Below are positions 1-7,455 of a stretch of DNA of 64,000 nt, one piece after another. Source of the DNA: an uncultured Paraprevotella sp. (GTDB lineage Bacteria > Bacteroidota > Bacteroidia > Bacteroidales > Bacteroidaceae); the NCBI GenBank assembly GCA_944321525.1, contig CALULQ010000002.1:1-64000 (forward strand), written 5' to 3'. Below the pieces are notes generated by a model. It was not told the origin of the DNA, did not search any database, and was given only the letters and a program-made list of their open reading frames with translations. A program made the position numbers and the translations under genes. How positions within the stretch are numbered: position 1 is the first letter of the stretch; every line of letters starts with the position of its first letter.

Positions 1-168
1 AGAGGCTTTGCCGGTACACCTTGAAAACAGCACGCAATTAGCACTGTTTTAACTGGAAATTATCCCGAACTCGCGTACATATTATATCGTTAGGCTAATA
101 CATTTTGGGACATCAAGCCCGTTAGAAGTTTTGTGAAAGAACAAGTCTTGATGAAAAGGTGAATGTGA

Positions 169-1194
169 ATGTGTATGTATAATATAAGGAGTCGGATTAT
201 AGGGAAAGTCTTTGCAATCTTGTCTGTGAGCGGAATGCTGGGTTGTTCTGCAGTGATAAACACCTCGTGTAGGCAAACTCATGGGAACATGCCCCAGTCT
301 GAAGAGAAGACAGACTTAACGCGTGTGCAACGAGAGGCCCGTCTGAATGCTTTGCTTTGTGAAAGAGATTTTGGACAAGCACTTCTCCTGATAGATACGT
401 TGCGTGCGCAATATCCTCGTGTCCCGCAATTCTACTTTTGTGAAGGATGGGTCTATGACATGAAAGGCGACAGCGTAAGGGCGCGGTCTTGTTACACTCA
501 GGCGGTGTCTATCTATGATTCGTTGATTGCGGTGAAAAAAGATTTCGGCGACCAAGTGAACCGTGCTATACTCATACAGTTTTTATACGGACAAAAGGCT
601 TACGATAATGCCCTGAATAAAATTCTCCGTACGGTGGATAATTCACACGATTCTGTGATGGTGGAGGATTTATACAGAAAATGTGCTTTCAAAAAAGAGG
701 ATTTGTTTAGACCGAAGTCTCTCGGCACATATCAGGCTAGTTACCGCTGTGTGGTTGCGCCGGGTGATGTGGATTCCGAGGGCGAAGAGTCTTTCGTTGA
801 TTTGTTCTTTTATGACGGCCAATTGGCATCCGGACATTTTTGGGGAACTACCCGTGATTTGGGAGACGTGCAGACGAAAGGGAGGAATGGATATTTCGTG
901 TTGCCTTTAAGGCACATAAGGCAAGAAGGGAACGATTGCTTTTTTGAGTTGAGGCTTGAGAAAAATTGCTTTTTTAAAGCACCTGTATCTCATCATTTGT
1001 CTTCTGCGCAAGAAGCTTTGGCACAAGGCTGTGAACCGTATGACGAGCCATCGTTTACGATAAAGGATAGCGTCATCCCGTTCCGTATGACAGTGAAAGG
1101 GGATACTTTGTTTATGGTTAATCAACATTCAAAAAGCCAGAAGGTGCCAAAGAAATATATCAGAGAGTGCGTCGAAATGTCTTCCGAAAGTTGA
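169..1194 (+). CDS. Secreted lipoprotein with TPR-like helical region, function unknown
   Basis: About 341 residues. The N-terminus has basic residues (RSRIIGK), then a hydrophobic stretch ending in MLGC, which reads as a lipoprotein signal although the lipobox is not perfect. A second Met two codons in (175) is an equally good start. Residues about 50-160 are helical and include an YFCEGWVYDMKGD segment like a tetratricopeptide repeat; the C-terminal half is more beta-like. No catalytic motif is seen. The DNA is visibly AT-richer than the rest of the window, which may indicate foreign origin. The next gene starts 19 bp downstream, so co-transcription is possible. Lipoprotein status is likely; the role is unknown. 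Confidence 0.7.
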   Translation: MCMYNIRSRIIGKVFAILSVSGMLGCSAVINTSCRQTHGNMPQSEEKTDLTRVQREARLNALLCERDFGQALLLIDTLRAQYPRVPQFYFCEGWVYDMKGDSVRARSCYTQAVSIYDSLIAVKKDFGDQVNRAILIQFLYGQKAYDNALNKILRTVDNSHDSVMVEDLYRKCAFKKEDLFRPKSLGTYQASYRCVVAPGDVDSEGEESFVDLFFYDGQLASGHFWGTTRDLGDVQTKGRNGYFVLPLRHIRQEGNDCFFELRLEKNCFFKAPVSHHLSSAQEALAQGCEPYDEPSFTIKDSVIPFRMTVKGDTLFMVNQHSKSQKVPKKYIRECVEMSSES

Positions 1195-1213
1195 ACAAAT
1201 AGGTAACTTATAT

Positions 1214-2008
1214 ATGAAACACGCCATATTAGTGCTGGCCCACAAAAACGTGAGGCAGCTGTGCCGCTTGATAGGGTACTTTTCGAGGGATTGCGATGTC
1301 TTTGTTCATATAGACAAGAAGCAGCCGTTCTCCCGCGAGGATGAAGAAATGCTTCGAAGTTACCGGCAAGTGAAACTCGTGTCCCGTGAATATGATGTGA
1401 ACTGGGGCGGCACAAGCGTGCTGGAGAGCGAGTTGCATTTGTTGCGCATGGCCGTACGGCAAAGTGATGCCGACTATTTCCATCTTATCAGCGGGCAAGA
1501 TTATCCGGTGCGCCCTTTGGATCATTTTCTTGCTTTCTTTGAGCGGAATGCGGGAAAGGAATACATCAGTTATCTTCACCTCCCCCATCCGAACTGGGAA
1601 AACAACACCTTCCGCAGGCTTCAGTATTATTATCCGTTTGACGATGCCTCGGGACAGAGGAATCCCCGCGGCTGGGTGTGGGAGCAGGTACGGCGTCAGC
1701 AGGAGAGGGGTTTGAAGCGTCCGATTCCGGACGAGTTCGACCATCTGTATGGCGGTTCGCAATGGTTCTCCATCAGCCGCCATGCAGCCACGACGTTGCT
1801 GGACTATACCGACCGTTCCCCTTCTTTCTATGGACGGATGTGGATGACGTTCGCCCCGGAAGAGTGTTATGTGGCCACCGTGCTGGTCAATCTGTTGGAC
1901 AAGGATTCCATCGAGCCATGGAATCACCGTTTTATCCGTTGGAAGTATGAGAATGGCAACCGTCCGGCCAATCTGGGGTGCGAACATTTCCGCTTTCTGT
2001 TGGACTAA
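1214..2008 (+). CDS. Core-2/I-branching-type glycosyltransferase (GT14-like)
   Basis: 264 residues. It opens with AILVLAHKN and DVFVHIDKK, followed by FHLISGQDYPVRP near residue 90. These are hallmarks of the bacterial branch of the Core-2/I-branching beta-1,6-N-acetylglucosaminyltransferase family (PF02485), which transfers a sugar (GlcNAc or xylose in known members) from a nucleotide donor. Length fits the family. No signal peptide or membrane segment is seen, so it is probably a cytoplasmic enzyme acting on surface glycan precursors. It lies between a lipoprotein gene and a methyltransferase gene on the same strand with short gaps. Donor and acceptor cannot be told from sequence. Confidence 0.8.
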   Translation: MKHAILVLAHKNVRQLCRLIGYFSRDCDVFVHIDKKQPFSREDEEMLRSYRQVKLVSREYDVNWGGTSVLESELHLLRMAVRQSDADYFHLISGQDYPVRPLDHFLAFFERNAGKEYISYLHLPHPNWENNTFRRLQYYYPFDDASGQRNPRGWVWEQVRRQQERGLKRPIPDEFDHLYGGSQWFSISRHAATTLLDYTDRSPSFYGRMWMTFAPEECYVATVLVNLLDKDSIEPWNHRFIRWKYENGNRPANLGCEHFRFLLD

Positions 2009-2047
2009 GATTATCTTTTTGCCCGTAAGATAGAACTGCCTTGCAGC

Positions 2048-2683
2048 ATGTCGCTGTTGGACCGTATAGACCGGTATATGTGGCAGGACGGAGCGATCTG
2101 TCCGATGCCGACGGGCGGTTGGCAGTACGACGGCTTCCTGCAATACGTCTACGAGGCGGCTTTCGAAGAGTTCGTAGTGTGGATGTGGTGGAGCGTGGGT
2201 GCGCAGACAGGCATAGACATGGGATGCGGTTCCGGTCTCTACGTGTCTCAGTGGAGGAAACGGGGGCTTGCATTTGCGGGATATGACGCCAACCCTCATA
2301 CTCCCGTCCTTTCTGGCTTGCTTCTGCCGGAGGGAGACGAGGCGTGCGACGTGGCGGATCTTACGGAGGAACTGGATGTGGAGACCCCGTCCGACATGGT
2401 GGTATGCAAGGACGTATTCCCTTACATACCCGTGGCGTTGTGGCCGGCTGCTGTGCGTAACCTCGCGCGTCTTTCATCTCATTTCATTTTGCTGAGTTGG
2501 CACATACCGGAGAGCCAGTCCGCCCTTCCTCACAGGGAACTGACGGAGGAGGAGATTCTTCCCGATTTTGCCAATGAAGGTTATGTGTTGGAACGGTATC
2601 TGACAGCCTGTCTGCATATCCGACTGAAGAGGAAAGACTGTTGCGTGTTGACGCGGAAGAATATGCAACTTATAAATGAGTAA
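2048..2683 (+). CDS. Class I SAM-dependent methyltransferase
   Basis: 211 residues. The SAM-binding motif I is clear (DMGCGSG, about residues 57-63), with an acidic motif II residue in GYDAN (Asp80) and a later VVCKDVFPYIP segment at the position of motif IV/post-motif. The size is normal for a stand-alone Rossmann-fold methyltransferase. It starts 39 bp after the glycosyltransferase gene and may share its transcript, so modification of a glycan or lipid precursor is plausible. The substrate is unknown. The start at 2048 keeps a complete N-terminal helix before motif I. Confidence 0.8.
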   Translation: MSLLDRIDRYMWQDGAICPMPTGGWQYDGFLQYVYEAAFEEFVVWMWWSVGAQTGIDMGCGSGLYVSQWRKRGLAFAGYDANPHTPVLSGLLLPEGDEACDVADLTEELDVETPSDMVVCKDVFPYIPVALWPAAVRNLARLSSHFILLSWHIPESQSALPHRELTEEEILPDFANEGYVLERYLTACLHIRLKRKDCCVLTRKNMQLINE

Positions 2684-2699
2684 CTATAAAATATATTAG

Positions 2700-3022
2700 T
2701 GTCCACTTTAGGATCGTAGATGAGAGTAATCCATGGCGTATTCCGTCGTGGTTTACTCCCTTTACATTGCGATCCTACCCCTCTATGTGAAAAGTTCCAA
2801 CTGTGTCGGTCCTTCCGATGCGGCTTTCAGTATGGCCTCCCAATCCCTTTCCGGATGGTTGAACAGGCTGTAAAAATCCACATAGCACATTAACATTATC
2901 CGGACCATTGTCGCCAGTCCGGAGAAGATCCATGAGTGTGTCAGCAGGAGATTTGCGATGAATCTGTATTTTGATGGCATTCGCGCTTTCCCCAAGTAAC
3001 CACATGAGGCTGAATCTACCAA
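2700..3022 (-). pseudogene. Possible IS transposase C-terminal remnant with flanking inverted repeat
   Basis: A short minus-strand reading frame (3022 to 2783, 79 codons) ends in SEGPTQLELFT and contains PSKYRFIANLLLTHSW. This resembles, from memory only, the tail of DDE transposases of the IS1380/IS4 type. No catalytic residues are present and the frame is closed upstream, so it could only be a 3' fragment. Just beyond it, 2710-2780 contains an 8-bp inverted repeat (TAGGATCG / CGATCCTA) enclosing a 6-bp one (GAGTAA / TTACTC), which could be an element end or a terminator. It fills the gap between the methyltransferase and hipA. Confidence 0.3.
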
Positions 3023-3046
3023 ATAGGAACAGTACCATCTTTTATT

Positions 3047-4321
3047 TTACCGGACACCAATAATCCGGTAGGCTGTTTCCTCTTTTATTTTCTGCAGCCA
3101 ATACCCTTCTATCCCTGCCTGCCGTGCATAGTCTTCATAGCGGGAGACAACACCGACGGCTTTTTCTATGAGGGTGTCGGCTCCCTTGATGTTGTAGCGT
3201 TTGGCCAGTTCGAGCAGGTCGCTGCGCCCGATGTCGCAGTTCCTGTTGCAGACGGTCATGCTGTGCCGGTTTACATAGCCCGGAGCGGACGGATCCACAG
3301 AGAAGGTGAAATCGTAGGCCGGGGCGATATGCCACACGCCGTCGTCATCCATCAGGAAACTGAAGTTCTTGTTATGGTCGTCCACATTTCCTCCTATTAT
3401 GTTCATTACAGTCAGGAGAAACAGCTGCTTGAACTCGGCCGGCAGGATGCCGATCCGGCACGCCGTGTCGAACAGGCTTTCGTAACTGTCCGCGTCAGGG
3501 TTCATGGCGGCCAGGGTCTGCACATGCAACTTTTTCCCTCCCCTGCGGTCGAACCGCTCTGTCAGGAAATGTGCGTCCGGTCCTCCTTCCACGAGGCGCG
3601 ACGGCATCATGTTCAGCCCGACATCTTTCGCCATGAGGTAGTAACTGTACTCGATGCGTGTGGTGGGAATATCCGAATGTTCGTCGAACTTGATAATCAT
3701 GGGAACATATCCGGGTGCGGGCGCAGCGACTTGGCCGGAATAGCATTCGCCTGTCTCCGGGTTCAGGTTGATGATGGCCTTGGGCCTGCGTCCTCCGGCG
3801 GATGTGCCCACTTTGAACAGGCTCTCAATCAGGAAGTCGGGCTGTATCTCGGCCCTGAAGCCCTTAGCCTCATCCAACGCGGACTGTGCCAGCCTGTAAA
3901 GTTCGGCTATCTCCACTTTGAAGGGCTCCTCCATATCCTCTGCTGCCGGAGGAAGGAACTCCAGCGCCCCCATGCCTCTTCTGCCGATATAGGCCAGGCG
4001 GTCGAGGACGGACAGGTTCCTTGCGCTGATACCGCGCGTCTTCGCCCATTCGTTGAACACCTTGTTGCCCCAGTGATCCGGCAGTGAATCCGCGATGAAC
4101 GACGGAAGCCCGCCGAAAAGTTTACCGTCCTCACCGTACACGGGCAAACCGTTCCTCACGGAAACGCTGTGGATGGAGGCCCGTAAGGGGGCGATGTCAT
4201 ATCCGCTGCCGAGAAAGTCGCGGTCAAAATAGAAACAGTGCTTTTCCGTGTACCTCTCCTTGTAGGCAACCAGCGAACCCACTTTCCGGTCCCAAAGGAA
4301 AACGTCAAGATTCCGTATCAT
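3047..4321 (-). CDS. hipA: HipA-family serine/threonine kinase toxin
   Basis: 424 residues, full length for the HipA family. The N-terminal couple-HipA domain covers roughly residues 5-110 and the kinase-like domain roughly 150-390. Visible motifs are the glycine-rich GTSAGGRRPKA (172-182), the catalytic NVDDHNKN (312-319, Asp314 equivalent to the E. coli catalytic Asp) and YDFTFS (336-341) at the DFG-like position. Known HipA proteins phosphorylate glutamyl-tRNA synthetase or related substrates and cause growth arrest; the target here is not known. The start overlaps the end of the upstream HTH gene by 17 bp, the usual translationally coupled hipBA layout. All key motifs look intact, so the toxin is probably functional. 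Confidence 0.92.
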   Translation of the reverse strand: MIRNLDVFLWDRKVGSLVAYKERYTEKHCFYFDRDFLGSGYDIAPLRASIHSVSVRNGLPVYGEDGKLFGGLPSFIADSLPDHWGNKVFNEWAKTRGISARNLSVLDRLAYIGRRGMGALEFLPPAAEDMEEPFKVEIAELYRLAQSALDEAKGFRAEIQPDFLIESLFKVGTSAGGRRPKAIINLNPETGECYSGQVAAPAPGYVPMIIKFDEHSDIPTTRIEYSYYLMAKDVGLNMMPSRLVEGGPDAHFLTERFDRRGGKKLHVQTLAAMNPDADSYESLFDTACRIGILPAEFKQLFLLTVMNIIGGNVDDHNKNFSFLMDDDGVWHIAPAYDFTFSVDPSAPGYVNRHSMTVCNRNCDIGRSDLLELAKRYNIKGADTLIEKAVGVVSRYEDYARQAGIEGYWLQKIKEETAYRIIGVR

Positions 4322-4649
4322 GGCTGCTTCTCCTTACTCGTTTGGGGATGTACTTGTTCATCTGTTTCAATGCCATCGGGGGCACGGGCAATTCGGGCAG
4401 CAGGTCGGACAAACGCTGTTCCAGCCCCAGCACGCGCAGGAGCGAGATGAAATTGTTGAGCGTGATGTTCCGGCTCATCCCCTGTTCGAGATGGCTGATG
4501 GTGGTCAGGCTTACCCCGGACTTCTCCGCCATTTCCCTTTGACTTATACGGGCGGCAAGACGGTACTCCTTCAGGCGCTGGCAAAGGAGGGCGATGATGT
4601 CCTGGTTGGTGGTGTATGAAAGATTGTCCATATAGTCATATATTGCCAT
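4305..4649 (-). CDS. hipB: HipB-like antitoxin, HTH (Xre/Cro) DNA-binding protein
   Basis: 114 residues, with an Xre-type helix-turn-helix at about residues 24-78 (SQREMAEKSGVS ... ISHLEQGMSR). It precedes and overlaps hipA, so it is the expected antitoxin and autorepressor. Two starts are possible: Met1 at 4649 lies inside one arm of the operator palindrome, while Met7 at 4631 (MDNLSY) lies downstream of the likely promoter. I consider Met7 at least as likely, because a start at Met1 would leave almost no leader. A basic C-terminal tail (KYIPKRVRRSS) follows the HTH domain. Confidence 0.88.
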   Translation of the reverse strand: MAIYDYMDNLSYTTNQDIIALLCQRLKEYRLAARISQREMAEKSGVSLTTISHLEQGMSRNITLNNFISLLRVLGLEQRLSDLLPELPVPPMALKQMNKYIPKRVRRSSHDTES

Positions 4650-4682
4650 TCACACGCAAATATACAAATAAATGGCAATATA
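4639..4682 (-). promoter_or_regulatory. hipBA promoter within a perfect 12-bp inverted-repeat operator
   Basis: A perfect 12-bp inverted repeat (TATATTGCCATT at 4639-4650, its complement at 4671-4682) is separated by 20 bp. On the minus strand, a TATATTTG hexamer-type -7 element (TAnnTTTG consensus) sits in the spacer at 4664-4657. Bound HipB would therefore bracket the promoter, as in known hipBA autoregulation. A clear TTTG -33 box at the right distance was not found. Confidence 0.65.
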
Positions 4683-5499
4683 ATACGACTGCAATCGAGT
4701 TTTTTTGGAGCAGTAGAAATCCAATGGGGACAGCCGTATATTTCAGCGAGTCCGGGAAGGAAAGAAAGATGGCCCTCGGGCACTCCCTTGCATGTTTCGA
4801 TGGCGCCGGCCGTCTCCTGTCGCGAAGGCGCCAAAAGGCCAGCGGACAGCAACAAGTCCCCAAATGACACTTTGTCAAAACGTCAAGACAACCCCTGCGA
4901 GAACCGCGCAAACGGGCACGGGACGGGAACAGAATGGAAATGCGCGAACCTCGTGTGTCCAAGGAAATGCAGGATGAAAGCCGAAAGCCGGTTTCCGCGA
5001 CATTTTGCCGTCCGCCACGGAACGCCGTGCGGCCGGAACCCGCCCCCCGCGTCAGCCCCGCAAGGGGAATGGCTTGCAAAAGGACAAACGGGGTTTGCAG
5101 ACGAGCGGACTCCATCCGGGACGGGAAAAGCCTTCCAAAGCTCTGTTTTTCCCCTCTTTCAGCACCCGCAGGGAGTGCCTTGCGGCAAAAAAGTTCCGTC
5201 TTTGCGGAAGGCAGTTCGTTTCTTTACGGAAAGCGATTCTGTTTTTTCCGCGGAAAAACGACCGCAGGGACGGAGAAATGCTCCATACAAACAATTTCTC
5301 CACCCGGTTTTTAACAGTCGGCGCCTTGTTTGCGGCGGTCCGTTCTGTCATTGAAACACGAAAGCGAAAGGAAAGCCTTCCTTTCTAGCAGGAAATTTCG
5401 TGCTTGGGTGACAATCCGGCACGGGCGTTGTTACAGGCCCCCACTGAATTTCTACTGATTCCTTCCGCCCATTAGACAACGCTCATGTCGGGCATACAA
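4683..5499. other. Gene-free stretch, no convincing feature
   Basis: About 800 bp between the hipBA operator and the group II intron. The open frames here (for example 4788-5354 plus) have no recognisable domain, biased low-complexity composition and no good start context. The only structure seen is an imperfect tandem pair near 5198-5250 (TCTTTGCGGAAGGCAGTTCGTT and a diverged copy) followed by a TTTTTTCCGCGGAAAA palindrome at about 5239-5256. No tRNA or other RNA gene was recognised. Confidence 0.4.
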
Positions 5500-5511
5500 A
5501 TCGAGTAGGTC

Positions 5512-5590
5512 GGGAAACGAAAGTTTTCTGACCTACTTTCGTTTCCTCCCCTCTCACACCACCGTACATGCCGTTCGGCATACGGCGGTT
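5512..5590 (-). ncRNA. Group II intron domains V and VI
   Basis: Reading the minus strand, the RT stop is followed at once by a hairpin with the ATGCCG/CGGCAT stem and TACGGTGGT segment (about 5590-5557), which looks like domain V. Then comes a second hairpin with GGAAACGAAAG pairing to CTTTCGTTTCC (5546-5512), which looks like domain VI. The order and spacing at the 3' end of the intron are as expected; the branch-point A was not assigned. Confidence 0.6.
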
Positions 5591-6870
5591 TAATTTGTTT
5601 TCAAAGAATGCCTAATCGTGTAGTAATCCAAGCAACTGACAAGACCTCTGCGGGTCAGGACTTCTTTGGATATGGCCCGTGCGACGCACGTCCGCCGAAC
5701 TACCCACTCATAGCGGTCACCACAATAGGAAGTCAGCTTGGCCAAATCGTTGTTTATTCCAAGTTTCCGTAGTCCCCACGCCCGTTTCTTTGGAGTTTTC
5801 CATTGCTTCCATATCACTTTGCGCAACATCGTCCGAAGGTGTTCATCTGTTTCCGTCATCTTGCCTTTCATGGATGCGATGGCGAAGTAGTTAACCCACC
5901 CCAGGATGGTGTAATTAAGAAGCTGGATACGGTCGGTCATTGATATGCTCCATGAGCGTTTGCAGAGCTTCTTCAATTTGCCCTTGAACCTGTCCACCGA
6001 ACTTTCGTGGGGGCGGGCTGCCCATTGCCCCGTCTGACTTGATTTGTAAAAGCCAAAACCGAGGTATTTGAGTTTGCCCGGCCGGCAAACGTGGGTCTTG
6101 GTCGCATTGACTTTGAGACCGAGTACCCGCTCTATCCATCGGGTGATTGTGTGCATCACACGTTGGGCACTCGCTTCACTCCCCACTGCTATCACGCAGT
6201 CATCGGCATAGCGGACATAGCGCAGACCTCCACGCACAAGCTCCTTGTCAAGCTTATTCAGCATGATGTTGCTCAGTAGAGGAGACAGGTTGCCTCCTTG
6301 TGGCGTACCGAGTTCCGTGGCTGAGTAGATACCATTCTCCATAACTCCCGACTTGAGGTACTTGCGTATCAGACTTTCGGTGCCGGGGTCATGGATTACC
6401 CGGCCGACATAGCTCATCAGCTTATCCTGAGGAACATTGTCGAAGAACTTCTCCAAGTCTATGTCCACTATCCATTCCGCTCCCTCATTGAGGTATTCCA
6501 TAAGTTTCAGCACGGCTTGCCCGCAGCTCCTGCCGGGACGGAAGCCATAGCTGTTTTTTTGAAATTCCTCCTCAAAGATGGGCGTTAGGATTTGGACTAT
6601 GCTCTGTTGGATAGTCCGGTCAACTACCGTGGGGATGCCAAGCTTGCGTACACCGCCGTTTGGTTTGGGGATTTCCACGCGCCTGACTGGAGCGGGTTTG
6701 TAGCCCCGTTCAAGGATTGACTGCTTGATACCCGGCCAATTCTCATTCATATAGCCGCGCAAATCTTCGACTTTCATTCCATCTATGCCTGCCGCACCCT
6801 TGTTGGACACGACACGGTTGAGGGCTTCACGCACATTCTCCTTGGCTAGTATCTGTTCGATTAGTTTCAT
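5590..6870 (-). CDS. ltrA: Group II intron-encoded reverse transcriptase/maturase
   Basis: 426 residues. RT motifs in order: NSYGFRPGRSC (about 106-116), the first catalytic Asp in WIVDIDLEKFFD (about 133-144), GTPQGGNLSPLLSN (about 188-201), and the active site YADD (221-224). The maturase/thumb domain X follows (about 290-365, with ILGWVNYF). No HNH endonuclease domain follows, which fits the roughly 420-residue class C proteins. It promotes splicing and retrohoming of its host intron. The frame is intact with all catalytic aspartates, so the element may be active. Confidence 0.93.
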   Translation of the reverse strand: MKLIEQILAKENVREALNRVVSNKGAAGIDGMKVEDLRGYMNENWPGIKQSILERGYKPAPVRRVEIPKPNGGVRKLGIPTVVDRTIQQSIVQILTPIFEEEFQKNSYGFRPGRSCGQAVLKLMEYLNEGAEWIVDIDLEKFFDNVPQDKLMSYVGRVIHDPGTESLIRKYLKSGVMENGIYSATELGTPQGGNLSPLLSNIMLNKLDKELVRGGLRYVRYADDCVIAVGSEASAQRVMHTITRWIERVLGLKVNATKTHVCRPGKLKYLGFGFYKSSQTGQWAARPHESSVDRFKGKLKKLCKRSWSISMTDRIQLLNYTILGWVNYFAIASMKGKMTETDEHLRTMLRKVIWKQWKTPKKRAWGLRKLGINNDLAKLTSYCGDRYEWVVRRTCVARAISKEVLTRRGLVSCLDYYTIRHSLKTN

Positions 6871-7367
6871 CTCCCGTCTTTCTTAATTTCCGCTCCCGAT
6901 GGATTATACTTACCTCTTTGTGGATGCCTTCATTTACGTTTCTGACAGTGCCACTCGTCAGTAACTCACATCGGAACATACATTCTTGATTAACGTTACA
7001 AATTATTCGGCCCTTCGCCTTGTCCTGCACGAGGACGGCTACTACGACCTCTGCTGACTCCTCGGCATTCGTTGTTACTATCCCCTCAGGACTGCCGAGA
7101 CCTCACGGGATAAGTCATACATCTTTCATCGTTTACCTGCCTGATTTACGCATCAAGGTTACGGTTGCCTTTAGGAACTTCGCTGTCTCTGGCCAGCTTG
7201 TCCGCTTGATACGCCTTGGTATCAGGTTTCTGTCCGTCAGGCCACGAGTTCGCTATTGCTTCTTCTCTCCCGAGCGTCACCACTCGAAACTTGCAAGTCG
7301 CTATGGGGTTCGGCGGCAACTACGCCCCGCGTGGACTTTCACCACAGATGTATGACATGCCCGTCAT

Positions 7368-7412
7368 ACAAAACAAGCCGGGCAGGGGGCTTATATGCCC
7401 CGGCTGCCCGGC
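7368..7412 (-). terminator. Rho-independent terminator of the SusCD-LRR operon
   Basis: Minus-strand hairpin: 8 bp (GCCGGGCA/TGCCCGGC) plus an inner 5 bp (GGGGC/GCCCC) separated by a small internal loop, followed by TTGTTTTGT. It lies 44 bp after the stop of the LRR gene and immediately before the group II intron. Confidence 0.85.
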
Positions 7413-7455
7413 CTGTTGGTGTATAGGGAGGCCCGTATGACTCGCCTGATAGTGT

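Larger units (their letters stand above)
5500..7350 (-). mobile_element. Group II intron (class C-like) with encoded reverse transcriptase
   Basis: Minus-strand intron containing an intact maturase/RT gene. The 3' end carries a domain V/VI-like pair of hairpins directly after the RT stop codon. The 5' part (about 6880-7350) is non-coding and includes the GGTGAAAGTCC-type motif (minus strand, about 7343-7330) typical of domain I. The RT lacks an endonuclease domain, and the intron begins right after a Rho-independent terminator hairpin (7412-7368). Both points match group IIC introns, which insert downstream of terminators. The exact ends are estimates: the 3' end near 5500, and the 5' end in 7345-7370, where a TGTATGAC/GTCATACA palindrome (7349-7370) obscures the boundary. 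Confidence 0.75.

Noticed and set aside
2775..3038. 87-codon minus-strand frame overlapping the IS-like fragment
   Set aside because: The overlapping 79-codon frame has the more protein-like sequence; only one can be real and neither is a complete gene.
4788..5354. Plus-strand open frame of 188 codons in the gap before the intron
   Set aside because: No domain, odd Arg/Pro/Cys-rich composition and overlapping frames of similar length on both strands; best explained by GC-rich non-coding DNA.
6827..7030. 67-codon minus-strand frame overlapping the start of the reverse transcriptase
   Set aside because: It lies in the structured 5' RNA part of the intron and has no recognisable product.
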